Shown here: positions 17,146-25,391 of the stretch, piece by piece | Layout: the number at the start of each line of letters is the position of its first letter | Position numbering within the stretch: the first letter of the stretch is position 1 | Assembly (NCBI GenBank): GCA_016177805.1 | Contig: JACOUN010000048.1 | Span: forward strand, 1 to 53,421 | Source: Rhodocyclales bacterium | Lineage (GTDB): Bacteria > Pseudomonadota > Gammaproteobacteria > Burkholderiales > Rhodocyclaceae | Reading direction: 5' to 3' | Length of the DNA stretch: 53,421 bases | The notes under the pieces: model-generated | Database searches by the model: none | Told to the model about the DNA's origin: nothing | The model's input: only the letters and a program-made list of their open reading frames with translations | Translations under genes and position numbers: made by a program

Positions 17146-19283
17146 GCGGGGCGGGCTCCCGCCCCGCCCTGGAACCAGCCGATCACGGCGCCGCGCACCC
17201 TGTGCAGAAACCGGTCGAGCGCCGTGGGATTGCTCACGATCTCGGTGCGATAGAACGACGGACACAGCACCGCGGCGTGGGCCACTTCGCCGCATACGCC
17301 GCAGCCGACGCAGCCGTTGTTCACGCAGGCCACCGGGTCGGTGCGCAGCGGATCGGGATTGGGCTTGATGGTGAGGGACGGGCAGCCGGAGAGCCGGATG
17401 CAGGAATGGTCGCCGGTGCACACCTCCTCGTCCACCCCGAACCGGGTGCGCACCACCCGCTCGCCCGCTTTCAGCTTCTGCGCGATGATGGGCTTCTCGC
17501 GCCGGCTCCGCTCCAGCATGCACTCGCCGTCGGCCACGATGACCTTGAGCCCCTTGTAGGCGCTGTTCACGGCTCCGCGCAGAGTCTTCACCATGGTGCC
17601 CACGTGATAGGTGTGGACCGTCTTCAGCCATTCCACGCCGAGGCCGCGCAGGGTCTTCTCGATGTCCATCTGGGACGGCACGCCGATGGCGTTGCGCCCC
17701 GAGGAAGGAATGTTCTGGTCCCCGGTGGCCGCGGTGTAGCCGTTCTTCATGATCACCAGCACCGAGTCGTCCTGGTTGAACACGGCGTTCGCCACCCCGG
17801 TGGTGATGCCGTTGTGCCAGAACCCGCCGTCGCCCATCACGCTGATAACCCGCTTGCCCATGGCCGGTGCGACGCCCGCGGAGCTGGCGAGACCGAGGCC
17901 GTAGCCCAGCACGCTGTTGCCGAGATTGAACGGCGGCAGCGTGGAGAAGGTATGGCAGCCGATGTCCGCGGCGATGTGCAGTCCGCCCGATTCCCGCTCC
18001 ACGAGTTTCATGGCGGCAAACACCGGCCGCTCGGGGCAGCCCACGCAGAAGCCGGGCGGCCGCGCCGGCACCGGTTCCGAGAGCAGTTCCTTCGCCCGGC
18101 GCTTGGGCGCGGTAATCTGTTCGTAAGCGGAACTCACGCGCGCCGGATCCACGCCGTCAGGCACCACCACTTGCAGGAACTTCGCGATGCCCGAAAGCAC
18201 CACCTCGCCGGTGTACTCGCCGGCCATGGGCAGCACGTCCTTGCCGACAATCGTGGTCTGCAGATCGGCCCGGCGCAGCAGGGCGTTGAGGGACTCCTCG
18301 ATGAAGGCGGGCTGACCCTCCTCGACCATGAGCACGGCGCGCTTGCCGGCGCAGAAGCGGGTGATTTCCTCGGGAATCAGCGGATAGGTGACATTCAGGA
18401 CATAGAGCGGAATCTGCGATTCGCCGAAGGCATCCGCAAGGCCAAGCTGCTGCAGCGCCCGGATCACGCCGTTGTACATGCCGCCCTGGGCGATGATGCC
18501 GATTTCGGAAAGGCGCCCCGGGAACACCTCGTTGAGCCCCTGGTCCCGGACGAACCTGACCGCGGCCGGCATGCGCACTTCCACCTTGTGCTTTTCCTGG
18601 GCGTACACCGAGGGCGGCAGGCAGATGCGGCCGTAGTCGAAGTCGGCATTTTCCAGAACGTTGTTGCGGGAAAACCGGGGGGGCTGGTTGTCCCGGGTCT
18701 TGAAGCTGCCGTGCACGTGACAGGCGCGGATGCGCAACTCCAGCATCACCGGCGTGTTGCTGGCCTCGGAAAGCTCGAAGCCCTTCTCCACCATGCGCAC
18801 GATGGTTTCCAGGTTGGGCCGCGGGTCCAGCAGCCAGATCTGGGACTTCATGGCGAAGGCGTGGGTGCGCTCCTGGATGATGCTGGCGCCCTCGCCGTAG
18901 TCCTCGCCGATAACGATGAGGGCCCCGCCCTTCACGCCCGCGGAGGCCAGGTTGGAAAGCGCATCCGACGCCACGTTGGTGCCCACCACCGACTTCCAGG
19001 TGACGGCGCCCCGCAGCGGATAGTTGATGGAGGCGCCCAGCATGGCCGCGGCACCCGCCTCGTTGGCAGCGGTCTCGAAGTGAATGCCAAGGTCGTCCAG
19101 CACCTCGTGGGCGTCCGCCAGCACGTCCATCAGGTGGGAGATGGGCGCGCCCTGGTAGCCGGAGACGTAGGACACGCCGGACTGCAGCAGCGCCTTGGTG
19201 ACGGCGAGGATGCCTTCTCCGTGGAAGGTCTCGCCCTCTCCGAGGCGGAGCAGCTCGACTTCCTGTTTGAATGAGCGTTCCAT
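17142..19283 (-). CDS. iorA: 2-oxoacid (indolepyruvate-type):ferredoxin oxidoreductase, alpha subunit
   Basis: A 713-residue IorA-type fusion: an N-terminal pyrimidine-binding domain (GYQGAPISHLMDVL, FETAANEAGAAAMLGA), a central transketolase C-like domain, the TPP-binding domain (CVGCPERPVF, GDGGFWHNGITTGVANAVFNQDD, MKNGYTAATGDQN) and a cysteine-rich ferredoxin tail (CTGDHSCIRLSGCP; CVNNGCVGCGVCGEV). The first ferredoxin motif is the degenerate type usual for IorA. The ATG at 19283 has no good ribosome site; the gene begins 58 bases after padD, so translation may rely on the upstream gene. Substrates of relatives are indolepyruvate and phenylpyruvate. Next to PadBCD, phenylglyoxylate is a second candidate. 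Confidence 0.82.
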   Translation of the reverse strand: MERSFKQEVELLRLGEGETFHGEGILAVTKALLQSGVSYVSGYQGAPISHLMDVLADAHEVLDDLGIHFETAANEAGAAAMLGASINYPLRGAVTWKSVVGTNVASDALSNLASAGVKGGALIVIGEDYGEGASIIQERTHAFAMKSQIWLLDPRPNLETIVRMVEKGFELSEASNTPVMLELRIRACHVHGSFKTRDNQPPRFSRNNVLENADFDYGRICLPPSVYAQEKHKVEVRMPAAVRFVRDQGLNEVFPGRLSEIGIIAQGGMYNGVIRALQQLGLADAFGESQIPLYVLNVTYPLIPEEITRFCAGKRAVLMVEEGQPAFIEESLNALLRRADLQTTIVGKDVLPMAGEYTGEVVLSGIAKFLQVVVPDGVDPARVSSAYEQITAPKRRAKELLSEPVPARPPGFCVGCPERPVFAAMKLVERESGGLHIAADIGCHTFSTLPPFNLGNSVLGYGLGLASSAGVAPAMGKRVISVMGDGGFWHNGITTGVANAVFNQDDSVLVIMKNGYTAATGDQNIPSSGRNAIGVPSQMDIEKTLRGLGVEWLKTVHTYHVGTMVKTLRGAVNSAYKGLKVIVADGECMLERSRREKPIIAQKLKAGERVVRTRFGVDEEVCTGDHSCIRLSGCPSLTIKPNPDPLRTDPVACVNNGCVGCGVCGEVAHAAVLCPSFYRTEIVSNPTALDRFLHRVRGAVIGWFQGGAGARPA

Positions 19284-19341
19284 GCAGAGAATTAGACCCG
19301 GACAGGCCGAATAAATTTGACCCGGCTCGACGCCCGAACCA

Positions 19342-20226
19342 TCACTCCGCGGGCGGCGTCCAGCCGGGCTTGGTCCCGGGCAACCGCCCGCCCTGACCCC
19401 GCACCGGCGGAATCGCCAGCGCGAAGCCCTGATTGTACGCCGCGCGCGCGACCATGGTGAATTTGAGCGCCCACCCTCCCGCGACGGCCAGCGCCCCGGC
19501 GAGAAGCGAGGTGAGCGCGCCGCCGCCGGTGAACAGTACCGCCACCGCGAGCAGCGCCGGCAGCGCGTTGCCGACGAAGATGAAGGGCTTGTCGAACCGG
19601 GCATACACCGCCAGGGTCTTGGCCGGCGCCCCTCCGGCCGCGAGCTGATTGAGGTAGCTGCGCCAGGCCACGGTCCGCGCCACCAGCATCAGGAATAGGG
19701 AGGCGAGCGGCCAGCGCAGCGGCAGCTCCGGCGCAAGCCACGGCAGCACCGCGGCAAGAAAACCCGCCCCTTCGGTGAGCCCGGTGACCATGATGAGCGG
19801 CACGACCGTGGGCTGCCGCCAGGCGGGAATGCCCTTGGAGGCGAACAGGATGCGCCCCTGGCAATAGAGAAACAACATTCCGAGGGCCGCCGCAATCCAG
19901 AACACGGCGACGCTCCCCAGCAGCAGCGCGGCCAGTCCGGCGGCGAACAGGAACGGCGCCACCATGGCTTCCCGCGTCATCCATGACGTTTGCGGATTCA
20001 GGAACACATGAAGCGCCCGCCACGGCTTGCCGATTTCCAGCCAGACGAAGGACAGCCCGGCGGCCACCAGGGCCAGACCCACCAGCCCGCTCACCCGGAA
20101 CGGCGCGCCCTGGGCGGCGGCGATGGCGGTGAACAGCAGCAATCCGGTGCCGGAGCCGCCGCCGATGAAGTTGCAGGCGGCCCGCCAATCCCAGTTGGTC
20201 TGGTGCCAGGGTGCGACGCGGCTCAT
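19342..20226 (-). CDS. padD: Membrane anchor subunit of the molybdoenzyme (PadD-like)
   Basis: A 294-residue hydrophobic protein with about eight predicted membrane segments, of the NrfD/DmsC type that anchors molybdopterin oxidoreductases and passes electrons to the quinone pool. WDWRAACNFIGGGSGTG opens the first membrane helix, and EIGKPWRALHVFLNPQTSWMTRE is the typical loop after the second. The ATG overlaps the padC stop (ATGA). The three-gene order catalytic, Fe-S, membrane subunit fits PadBCD of phenylacetyl-CoA oxidation but also polysulfide reductase-type enzymes; the choice of Pad rests on the missing export signal of the catalytic subunit and on the aromatic neighbourhood. Confidence 0.68.
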   Translation of the reverse strand: MSRVAPWHQTNWDWRAACNFIGGGSGTGLLLFTAIAAAQGAPFRVSGLVGLALVAAGLSFVWLEIGKPWRALHVFLNPQTSWMTREAMVAPFLFAAGLAALLLGSVAVFWIAAALGMLFLYCQGRILFASKGIPAWRQPTVVPLIMVTGLTEGAGFLAAVLPWLAPELPLRWPLASLFLMLVARTVAWRSYLNQLAAGGAPAKTLAVYARFDKPFIFVGNALPALLAVAVLFTGGGALTSLLAGALAVAGGWALKFTMVARAAYNQGFALAIPPVRGQGGRLPGTKPGWTPPAE

Positions 20227-20873
20227 TTATGTCCATCCCACAGGTAATACATCCCCGGATCGGTGCCCAGCTCCTCGTGCATACGGAAGCTCTCGTTTTC
20301 CTTGATCAGCTGCGACACGTTGCTCTCCGGGTCCTGCTTGTCGCCGAAATGCAGCGCCTGGGCAATGCAGGAATTGACGCAGGCCGGGGTCACCTCGGGA
20401 TGCACGCCCGGGGTGAGTCCCTTCTCCTTGGCCTCATCGATGCGGTCGATGCAGAAGGTGCACTTGGTGGCCACCGACACCCGCTTCTCGTCGAAGCGCG
20501 CCGCCTCCGACTCGGTGGGCTGGTCGCCGTAGGCGAAGCTTGCCCGGTGCACGATGTGGCGCGCCTGGTAGGGACAGGCCACGGCGCAGTAGCCGCAGCC
20601 GATGCAGAGGTCGTAGTTGATGCCCACCAGCCCATCGTCCCGCTGGTAGGTAGCGGTGGAGGGGCAGACGTGCATGCAGGGCGGATTGCCGCAGTGCATG
20701 CAGCCCACCGGCATGAAGGTGCGGCGCACGTCCGGATACTCGCCGGATTCGATGTCGAGCACCTGGCGCCACTGCACCCCGGGCGGCGTCGCATTGGCGT
20801 GGCGGCAGGCGGCGGTGCAGGTCTGGCAGCCAACGCAGCTCCTGAGGTCCACCACCATGACATAGCGGGCCAT
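20223..20873 (-). CDS. padC: Four-cluster ferredoxin subunit of the molybdoenzyme (PadC-like)
   Basis: A 216-residue iron-sulfur subunit of the DmsB/PsrB type. Four cysteine groups are visible: CVGCQTCTAAC; CMHCGNPPCMHVC; CIGCGYCAVAC; and a final group CTFC with CVNSC, so four [4Fe-4S] clusters are expected. The ATG at 20873 has TAGGAGCGAT before it and lies seven bases after the padB stop. It should pass electrons between the Mo subunit and the membrane anchor. No signal peptide, which agrees with a complex facing the cytoplasm. Confidence 0.72.
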   Translation of the reverse strand: MARYVMVVDLRSCVGCQTCTAACRHANATPPGVQWRQVLDIESGEYPDVRRTFMPVGCMHCGNPPCMHVCPSTATYQRDDGLVGINYDLCIGCGYCAVACPYQARHIVHRASFAYGDQPTESEAARFDEKRVSVATKCTFCIDRIDEAKEKGLTPGVHPEVTPACVNSCIAQALHFGDKQDPESNVSQLIKENESFRMHEELGTDPGMYYLWDGHK

Positions 20874-20880
20874 ATCGCTC

Positions 20881-23610
20881 CTAGGCCGCAATCCGCGACA
20901 CACCGACCTTCACGATGTCGGCCGAAGAGCCGGTGGCGTCGGTGAGTTCCAGGGACATGGGCGTCACCGTGTTCATGCTCGGCGTCGCCATGTCCTTGGC
21001 GTAGGGCGTCGCCCAGTGGTCGAACTGGCCCAGCATCAGCAGCGTGTCGGGCCGGATGCCCTGGGTGAGCACTGCCCTTCCCTTGGTCGCGCGCAGCGCC
21101 GAGCGCACTTCGATGAGATCTCCCTCCTTGATTCCCAGCTCCCTGGCCTTGCCGGCGTTCATGACGACGCCGTGGTGGCCCTTCACGTTCTTCGATACCT
21201 CGTCCATGAGCGGGATGCCCACGTTGCTGCCCCAGGAATATTGCATGCTGCGGGCGGTGAGCAGCCAGAATGGAAACTCCTCCGGCTTGCCGCCGAGGCG
21301 CACCGTGTCCTGCTCCCACACCCCGGGGAAATCCTTCCACGCCGGCAGCGCCTGGTATTCCTTGAGCTGGGTGTCCCACCAGGTAATGCCGCTCTCGTGC
21401 AGCCGATTGCCGAGCTGGGCACCGACGCGGAGCAACTGTTCCTGGTAGGGCATCTCGAAGCGGATGCCCTGCTTCACGATTTCGGGATAGAGATACCAGT
21501 TGAGGCGCGGGAACGGCTTCACCCGGTAGCCGTTCTCCTTGAACCAGTCGAGGCCCTGGGTTTCCTTGCCGTCGGTGAGTTCCGCGCTCGCCGCCTTGCA
21601 CACCGCGTCCCAGATCTCTTCCGCCTTGTAGGCCTTGTCGGGCGCCAGACTGAAGTCGTAGTTCTCGCCCGCGAGCCGGGTGCAGGCCGAGCCCTTGTTG
21701 ATGGACTGGTTGTATTTCTCCAGCAGCCCGGTGCGCTTCGCGAGTTCGGTGGCGATGTCGGTGAACTCCCTGGTGTCGCCACGGGGCTTCACCGCCGGCT
21801 GCCGCAACGCGTAGCCCTCGTAGTCCCAGAACTGCTCCATGAACTTGGTGCCGCCGATGGACAGCAGCTGGGTGCTCTCCAGGTCAGTCGCCTCGGGGAG
21901 CAGCACGTCCGCCATGTGGTTGGTTTCGTCCCGGGTGTAGGTGAAGCAGACGATGAACGGGAACTCGGCGATGCGCTTCGCCACCTCCGGGGTGTCCCAC
22001 AGGGAAATGGCCGGGTTGGTGCGGTAGACGAACCACAGGTCGGGCGCCGACACCTCTGGCCAGTGCTCCGGAACCTGCTTGCGGAAGATCCACGAAAGGT
22101 GGGTCGGCCCCAGCGCCGTGCTCCAGGGCGAGTTGGCCGAAAGCGGCACCAGTGTGCGGTGGGCGTTGCGCACGTTGGGGCGCGAAACCCAGTTCTGCTT
22201 GTCGGTGGGATTCATGGGATAGGCCATGAAGCCGTCGGGCCCCTTCGCCACGCTCGCCTGCCGCGGCACTGCGGGACGATTCAACCTGACAGTGGTGCCG
22301 AGAATTCCGCCCGGCACTTCGAGAGCGCCGACCAGGCAGGAAATGAGGGTGCGGGCCCAGCAGCATTCGTAGCCGCCCCAGCCGTTGCTGACGGTCTTGC
22401 CGATGACGATGGCCACGGGCCGCAGCGGCAACGTGACGCCGTCCACCACCGTGGTGGCACCCACCTGGGCGTGCTCCAGATATTCCTTCGTCAGCCGCCG
22501 CACCGTGCCGGGCCGGATGTCGCAAATGGTCTCGGCCCATTCCGGCGTATAGGGTTTCACGTGAGCGGCGAGCTTGGTGAAGCTCGTTTCCACCGAGACG
22601 GCATCGTGTTGCCAGACCCGTTCATCGGCGCCCACCTCGATGCCGCTACAGGTGAAGGAACCTTCCAGGGCAGGATCGGTGTCGGGCATGTCGAAAGGGA
22701 CCGCGCGATTACGCTTCAGGTCCCAGAGCAGCGGCTTGCGGGTCTCCGCATCGCGCAGGAAATAGCCGTTGGGCCCGACCAGATACGGCGAGCCGGTGTG
22801 GTTCCTGAGGAACGGCAGGTCGAGCTTGTCCCGGGGCGTCTCGTGCAGCATCACGTGCAGCATGGCGAACATCAACGCCGGGTCGGTCTTGGGCTTGATA
22901 GGCACCCATTCCGCCGAGCAGGCGCCGGTCACCGAAAGATGGGGCTCCAGTTGTACCCGCTTGTAGCCGTTGATCCGGGCCTGGGCGTGGCGCCATACGC
23001 CGACGACCCCCGCTGAGGCTTCCAGGTTGGCGCCGAAGGACAGGACGTATTTGGTGTTGGGCGTGTCGGAAGCGACCGTGAAGGCCCGATGCCAGAGTTC
23101 GCCGTAGAGGTGCTCCGAGTGGTAGCACTTCACTCCCTGGCCGCTGCCGAAGGAGAAATCGATGGGCCCCCACGCCGACAGGAACGCCGGGAAGGTGCCC
23201 ATATAGTAAGTGGGCGTGCCGCCGCCGCCGAAGCTCGCGGCAACCCGCGGGTAGCCGTATTCGTCTGTTAGCCCCTTGGCTCGCAGCTCGTTGAGCTTGC
23301 CGGCGACGAGGTCGAAGGCCTCGTCCCAGGAAATGGGCACGAACCCCGGGTCCTGATCCTTCCCCTTGTTCGGGTTGGTGCGCTTCATGGGGGACAGCAG
23401 GCGGTTGGGGTTGTAGGTCTTCTGCACCAGGCCGTAAGCCTTGACGCAGCACTTGCCCCCGCCGGGATGGACCTCGGCCGCCTTGAAGTTGGGCTCGACC
23501 TCGGTGGCGATCCCGTCCCGCACCTTTACCGTGAGCAAATCGGGACCCGCCACGCACTGGTAGCAGTAAACCGGGACCTTCTTTACGTCGCCTGACATCT
23601 CACCCGCCAT
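20881..23610 (-). CDS. padB: Molybdopterin oxidoreductase catalytic subunit, probable phenylacetyl-CoA:acceptor oxidoreductase
   Basis: A 909-residue member of the DMSO reductase family. The N-terminal cluster motif is CYQCVAGPD followed by KCCVKAYG, then RLLSPMKR, FVPISWDEAFD and SGQGVKCYHSEHLYGE (candidate Mo-ligand region). Typical MGD-binding segments follow (FVYRTNPAISLWDTPEV; ETNHMADVLLPEATDLES). There is no twin-arginine leader, so the enzyme should stay in the cytoplasm, where a CoA thioester is accessible. This, the PadC/PadD partners and the benzoyl-CoA surroundings favour oxidation of phenylacetyl-CoA to phenylglyoxylate. A start at the fifth codon (ATG TCA GGC) is also possible. 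Other members of the family cannot be excluded without alignment. Confidence 0.68.
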   Translation of the reverse strand: MAGEMSGDVKKVPVYCYQCVAGPDLLTVKVRDGIATEVEPNFKAAEVHPGGGKCCVKAYGLVQKTYNPNRLLSPMKRTNPNKGKDQDPGFVPISWDEAFDLVAGKLNELRAKGLTDEYGYPRVAASFGGGGTPTYYMGTFPAFLSAWGPIDFSFGSGQGVKCYHSEHLYGELWHRAFTVASDTPNTKYVLSFGANLEASAGVVGVWRHAQARINGYKRVQLEPHLSVTGACSAEWVPIKPKTDPALMFAMLHVMLHETPRDKLDLPFLRNHTGSPYLVGPNGYFLRDAETRKPLLWDLKRNRAVPFDMPDTDPALEGSFTCSGIEVGADERVWQHDAVSVETSFTKLAAHVKPYTPEWAETICDIRPGTVRRLTKEYLEHAQVGATTVVDGVTLPLRPVAIVIGKTVSNGWGGYECCWARTLISCLVGALEVPGGILGTTVRLNRPAVPRQASVAKGPDGFMAYPMNPTDKQNWVSRPNVRNAHRTLVPLSANSPWSTALGPTHLSWIFRKQVPEHWPEVSAPDLWFVYRTNPAISLWDTPEVAKRIAEFPFIVCFTYTRDETNHMADVLLPEATDLESTQLLSIGGTKFMEQFWDYEGYALRQPAVKPRGDTREFTDIATELAKRTGLLEKYNQSINKGSACTRLAGENYDFSLAPDKAYKAEEIWDAVCKAASAELTDGKETQGLDWFKENGYRVKPFPRLNWYLYPEIVKQGIRFEMPYQEQLLRVGAQLGNRLHESGITWWDTQLKEYQALPAWKDFPGVWEQDTVRLGGKPEEFPFWLLTARSMQYSWGSNVGIPLMDEVSKNVKGHHGVVMNAGKARELGIKEGDLIEVRSALRATKGRAVLTQGIRPDTLLMLGQFDHWATPYAKDMATPSMNTVTPMSLELTDATGSSADIVKVGVSRIAA

Positions 23611-23611
23611 T

Positions 23612-23706
23612 GGGTAGGTCGGGCTGAAGGCCAGCGGCCTTCAGCCCAACATGGGTCGATACGCTCACAGTAACGGTGGGCTCCGCGAGCGGAGCCCAAC
23701 CTACCC
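23612..23706. repeat. Palindromic element, GTAGGTTGGGCT family
   Basis: GGTAGGTCGGGCTGAAGGCC/GGCCTTCAGCCCAAC and GGTGGGCTCCGC/GCGGAGCCCAACCTACC make two hairpins between padB and the thioesterase gene. The right end supplies the TAG stop codon of the thioesterase gene. Confidence 0.8.
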
Positions 23707-24108
23707 GCCCCTCACCTTTTGCGCCTTCGCCATAACCTTGGACTTGATTTTGGCCACATCCACCACGCACCGGCTGTGCTCGCCGCCGCCGATCTGCTCG
23801 ACGCCGTCGCTGGCGGTGGCTTCGAAGCTCACGGCGCGACCGTCCACCTTGGTCACCCTGATGGTGATTTCCACGTTCATCCCCAGCAGCGTCGCGCCGC
23901 TGTGAGAAACCTGGATGCCGGTGCCCACTGAATCTTCGCCGTCATCGCAATAGTTGAGTAGGAACTCGCGGCACGTGACTTCGATGTCCCGCACCAGCTC
24001 GGGGGTGGCGTAGATGCGCAGATCCTCGCCCAGGAAATCGATGGTGCGCGGCTTGTCGATGGTGATCCTGCGCGTCGCGGTGAGTCCTGCTTCCAATCCG
24101 GATTTCAT
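23701..24108 (-). CDS. Hotdog-fold thioesterase, fluoroacetyl-CoA thioesterase (FlK)-like
   Basis: A 135-residue single hotdog domain. The TIDFLGEDLRIYATPELVRDIE segment, EDSVGTGIQVSHSGATLLG and EQIGGGEHSRCVVD give the FlK-type layout, in which a Thr/Glu/His set catalyses thioester hydrolysis. First gene of the probable thioesterase-padBCD-iorAB operon: the start has AGGAGGCGACCC before it, and a promoter is visible at 24140-24168. It may hydrolyse an aryl- or arylglyoxylyl-CoA, or recycle CoA from dead-end thioesters; the substrate is not defined by the sequence. Its stop codon lies inside a palindromic repeat, so the C-terminus may have been altered by insertion of the repeat. Confidence 0.72.
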   Translation of the reverse strand: MKSGLEAGLTATRRITIDKPRTIDFLGEDLRIYATPELVRDIEVTCREFLLNYCDDGEDSVGTGIQVSHSGATLLGMNVEITIRVTKVDGRAVSFEATASDGVEQIGGGEHSRCVVDVAKIKSKVMAKAQKVRGG

Positions 24109-24139
24109 GGGTCGCCTCCTGCCTCCTCTGAATGGAACC

Positions 24140-24168
24140 ATTCTAAAGTGATACAAATTTAGTGTCTA
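24140..24168 (-). promoter_or_regulatory. Probable sigma-70 promoter of the thioesterase-pad-ior operon
   Basis: On the minus strand, TAGACA (24168-24163), a 17-base spacer and TAGAAT (24145-24140), about 30 bases upstream of the thioesterase start codon. No operator-like palindrome overlaps it; the nearest are at 24270 and 24303. Confidence 0.5.
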
Positions 24169-24269
24169 TAGCTATTTTTTTGTAGCACGACAAGACCGGT
24201 TTCGGGCTATTGTCCAAGTGGCGGGTATCGCGCCCAGGAAGCGCCCGCGAACAGGATGGCGAACATAAA

Positions 24270-24316
24270 GGCAATATAGTGCCATAATAAATCAACAAAT
24301 TAGGTATTATATTGCC
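24270..24316. promoter_or_regulatory. Two operator-like palindromes, distal pair
   Basis: GGCAATATAGTGCC (24270-24283) and GGTATTATATTGCC (24303-24316), 33 bases apart. They lie between the divergent thioesterase and boxR genes. The first is the exact reverse complement of the site over the boxR -10 box, so looping between bound regulators is conceivable. The rest of the 345-bp gap (24109-24453) holds the two promoters and no gene. Confidence 0.65.
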
Positions 24317-24376
24317 TATAAACAAGCCAAATTGCCCTCATCCAGTCTTTAAATCGAGTTGTTGCTAGCGATAATA

Positions 24377-24422
24377 TGCAAAATATTGCTTGACATCTTT
24401 TATATATAGGCACTATATTGCC
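24377..24422 (+). promoter_or_regulatory. boxR promoter with two overlapping operator-like palindromes
   Basis: TTGACA (24390-24395), an 18-base spacer and TATATT (24414-24419) form a good promoter. TGCAAAATATTGCT (24377-24390) touches the -35, and GGCACTATATTGCC (24409-24422) covers the -10. Binding here would block RNA polymerase, so autorepression by BoxR is likely. Confidence 0.7.
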
Positions 24423-24453
24423 ATACAACCCCCTCACCCACCGAGTCCATCCG

Positions 24454-25374
24454 ATGCCCCGCAAACTGGAGTTGGCTTCCTCACCTGCGAAACCCGACCT
24501 TGAGCCCCAGGCAGTTGTTGCGCGCAACGGGGAAGTGGAACTGCTCCGCCGCATCGGCGAGCGGGTGCGGGAAATGCGGGCCCGGCGCGGCATGACCCAG
24601 AAAGCGCTGGCCCGGGACGCCGGCCTGTCGGAGCGCTACCTGGGGCAACTGGAAACCGGCCAGGGCAACGTCTCCATCCTGTTCCTGCAGCGGGTCGCGG
24701 CCGCGCTCGGCATGCCCCTCGCGGAGCTGCTGCGGCAGGAGGACGAGCGCTCGGTGGAGGAAAAGCTGATTCGCGGCTTTCTCGAGCGCCTGCCCCCGAA
24801 GCGCCTGCCCGACGTGATTTTCCGGCTGATGCGCGAATTCGGCACGGTCGAATCCGACCGCAAGAAGCGCATCGCCCTCATCGGGCTGCGGGGCGCCGGC
24901 AAGTCCACCCTCGGCCAGCGCCTCGCCCGGGAGCTTCATGTCCCGTTTGTCGAACTGGACCGGGAAATCGAGCGCGAAGCCGGCACCAGCCTGAGCGAAA
25001 TCTTCCTGCTCTACGGCCAGGCCGGGTACCGGCGCTACGAGCAGCGCTGCCTGGAGCGCGTGATACAGAGCTACGACCGGGCCGTGATCACCGGCGGCGG
25101 CAGCATCGTGTCCGAGCCCGCCACCTACGACCTGCTGCTCGCCAGCTGCTACACCGTCTGGCTGCGGGCGTCCCCCGAGGACCACATGGCGCGGGTTCTT
25201 GCCCAGGGCGACCTGCGGCCGATGGAGGGCAGCGAAGAAGCCATGGAAGACCTGCGCCGCATCCTGAGCGGCCGTGCCCTGCTCTACGGCAAGGCCGACC
25301 TGGTCGTGGACACCTCGGGCAAGCCCGTGGACGAGGCGTTCCAGGACCTGCGCAAATCCCTACCCGCAATCTGA
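24454..25374 (+). CDS. boxR: BoxR/BzdR-type transcriptional repressor (HTH plus shikimate kinase-like domain)
   Basis: A 306-residue regulator. Residues about 30-90 form an HTH of the Xre type (RRIGERVREMRARRGMTQKALARDAGLSERYLGQLE, in part), joined by a linker to a shikimate kinase-like domain with Walker A GLRGAGKSTLGQ. In the characterised Azoarcus relatives this domain senses benzoyl-CoA and the protein represses the bzd and box promoters. I start at the ATG at 24454; a TTG twelve codons upstream falls in the -10 region. It lies 17 bases before boxC in the same direction, so it is probably co-transcribed with the box genes. It is paralogous to the gene at 30644-31543. Confidence 0.9.
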   Translation: MPRKLELASSPAKPDLEPQAVVARNGEVELLRRIGERVREMRARRGMTQKALARDAGLSERYLGQLETGQGNVSILFLQRVAAALGMPLAELLRQEDERSVEEKLIRGFLERLPPKRLPDVIFRLMREFGTVESDRKKRIALIGLRGAGKSTLGQRLARELHVPFVELDREIEREAGTSLSEIFLLYGQAGYRRYEQRCLERVIQSYDRAVITGGGSIVSEPATYDLLLASCYTVWLRASPEDHMARVLAQGDLRPMEGSEEAMEDLRRILSGRALLYGKADLVVDTSGKPVDEAFQDLRKSLPAI

Positions 25375-25391
25375 TCGAGAGGAGACCTCCC

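Noticed and set aside
19284..19341. Repeated 'TTGACCCGG'-like words before iorA as an operator
   Set aside because: Only two imperfect copies (AATTAGACCCGG and AATTTGACCCGG), no symmetry and no promoter nearby.
20881..23610. Periplasmic polysulfide, tetrathionate or DMSO reductase
   Set aside because: No twin-arginine leader on the catalytic subunit and no signal on the Fe-S subunit, which points to a cytoplasmic active site. Not fully excluded.
24418..24453. Upstream TTG start for boxR
   Set aside because: It falls inside the -10 box and operator and would not be transcribed from the visible promoter.
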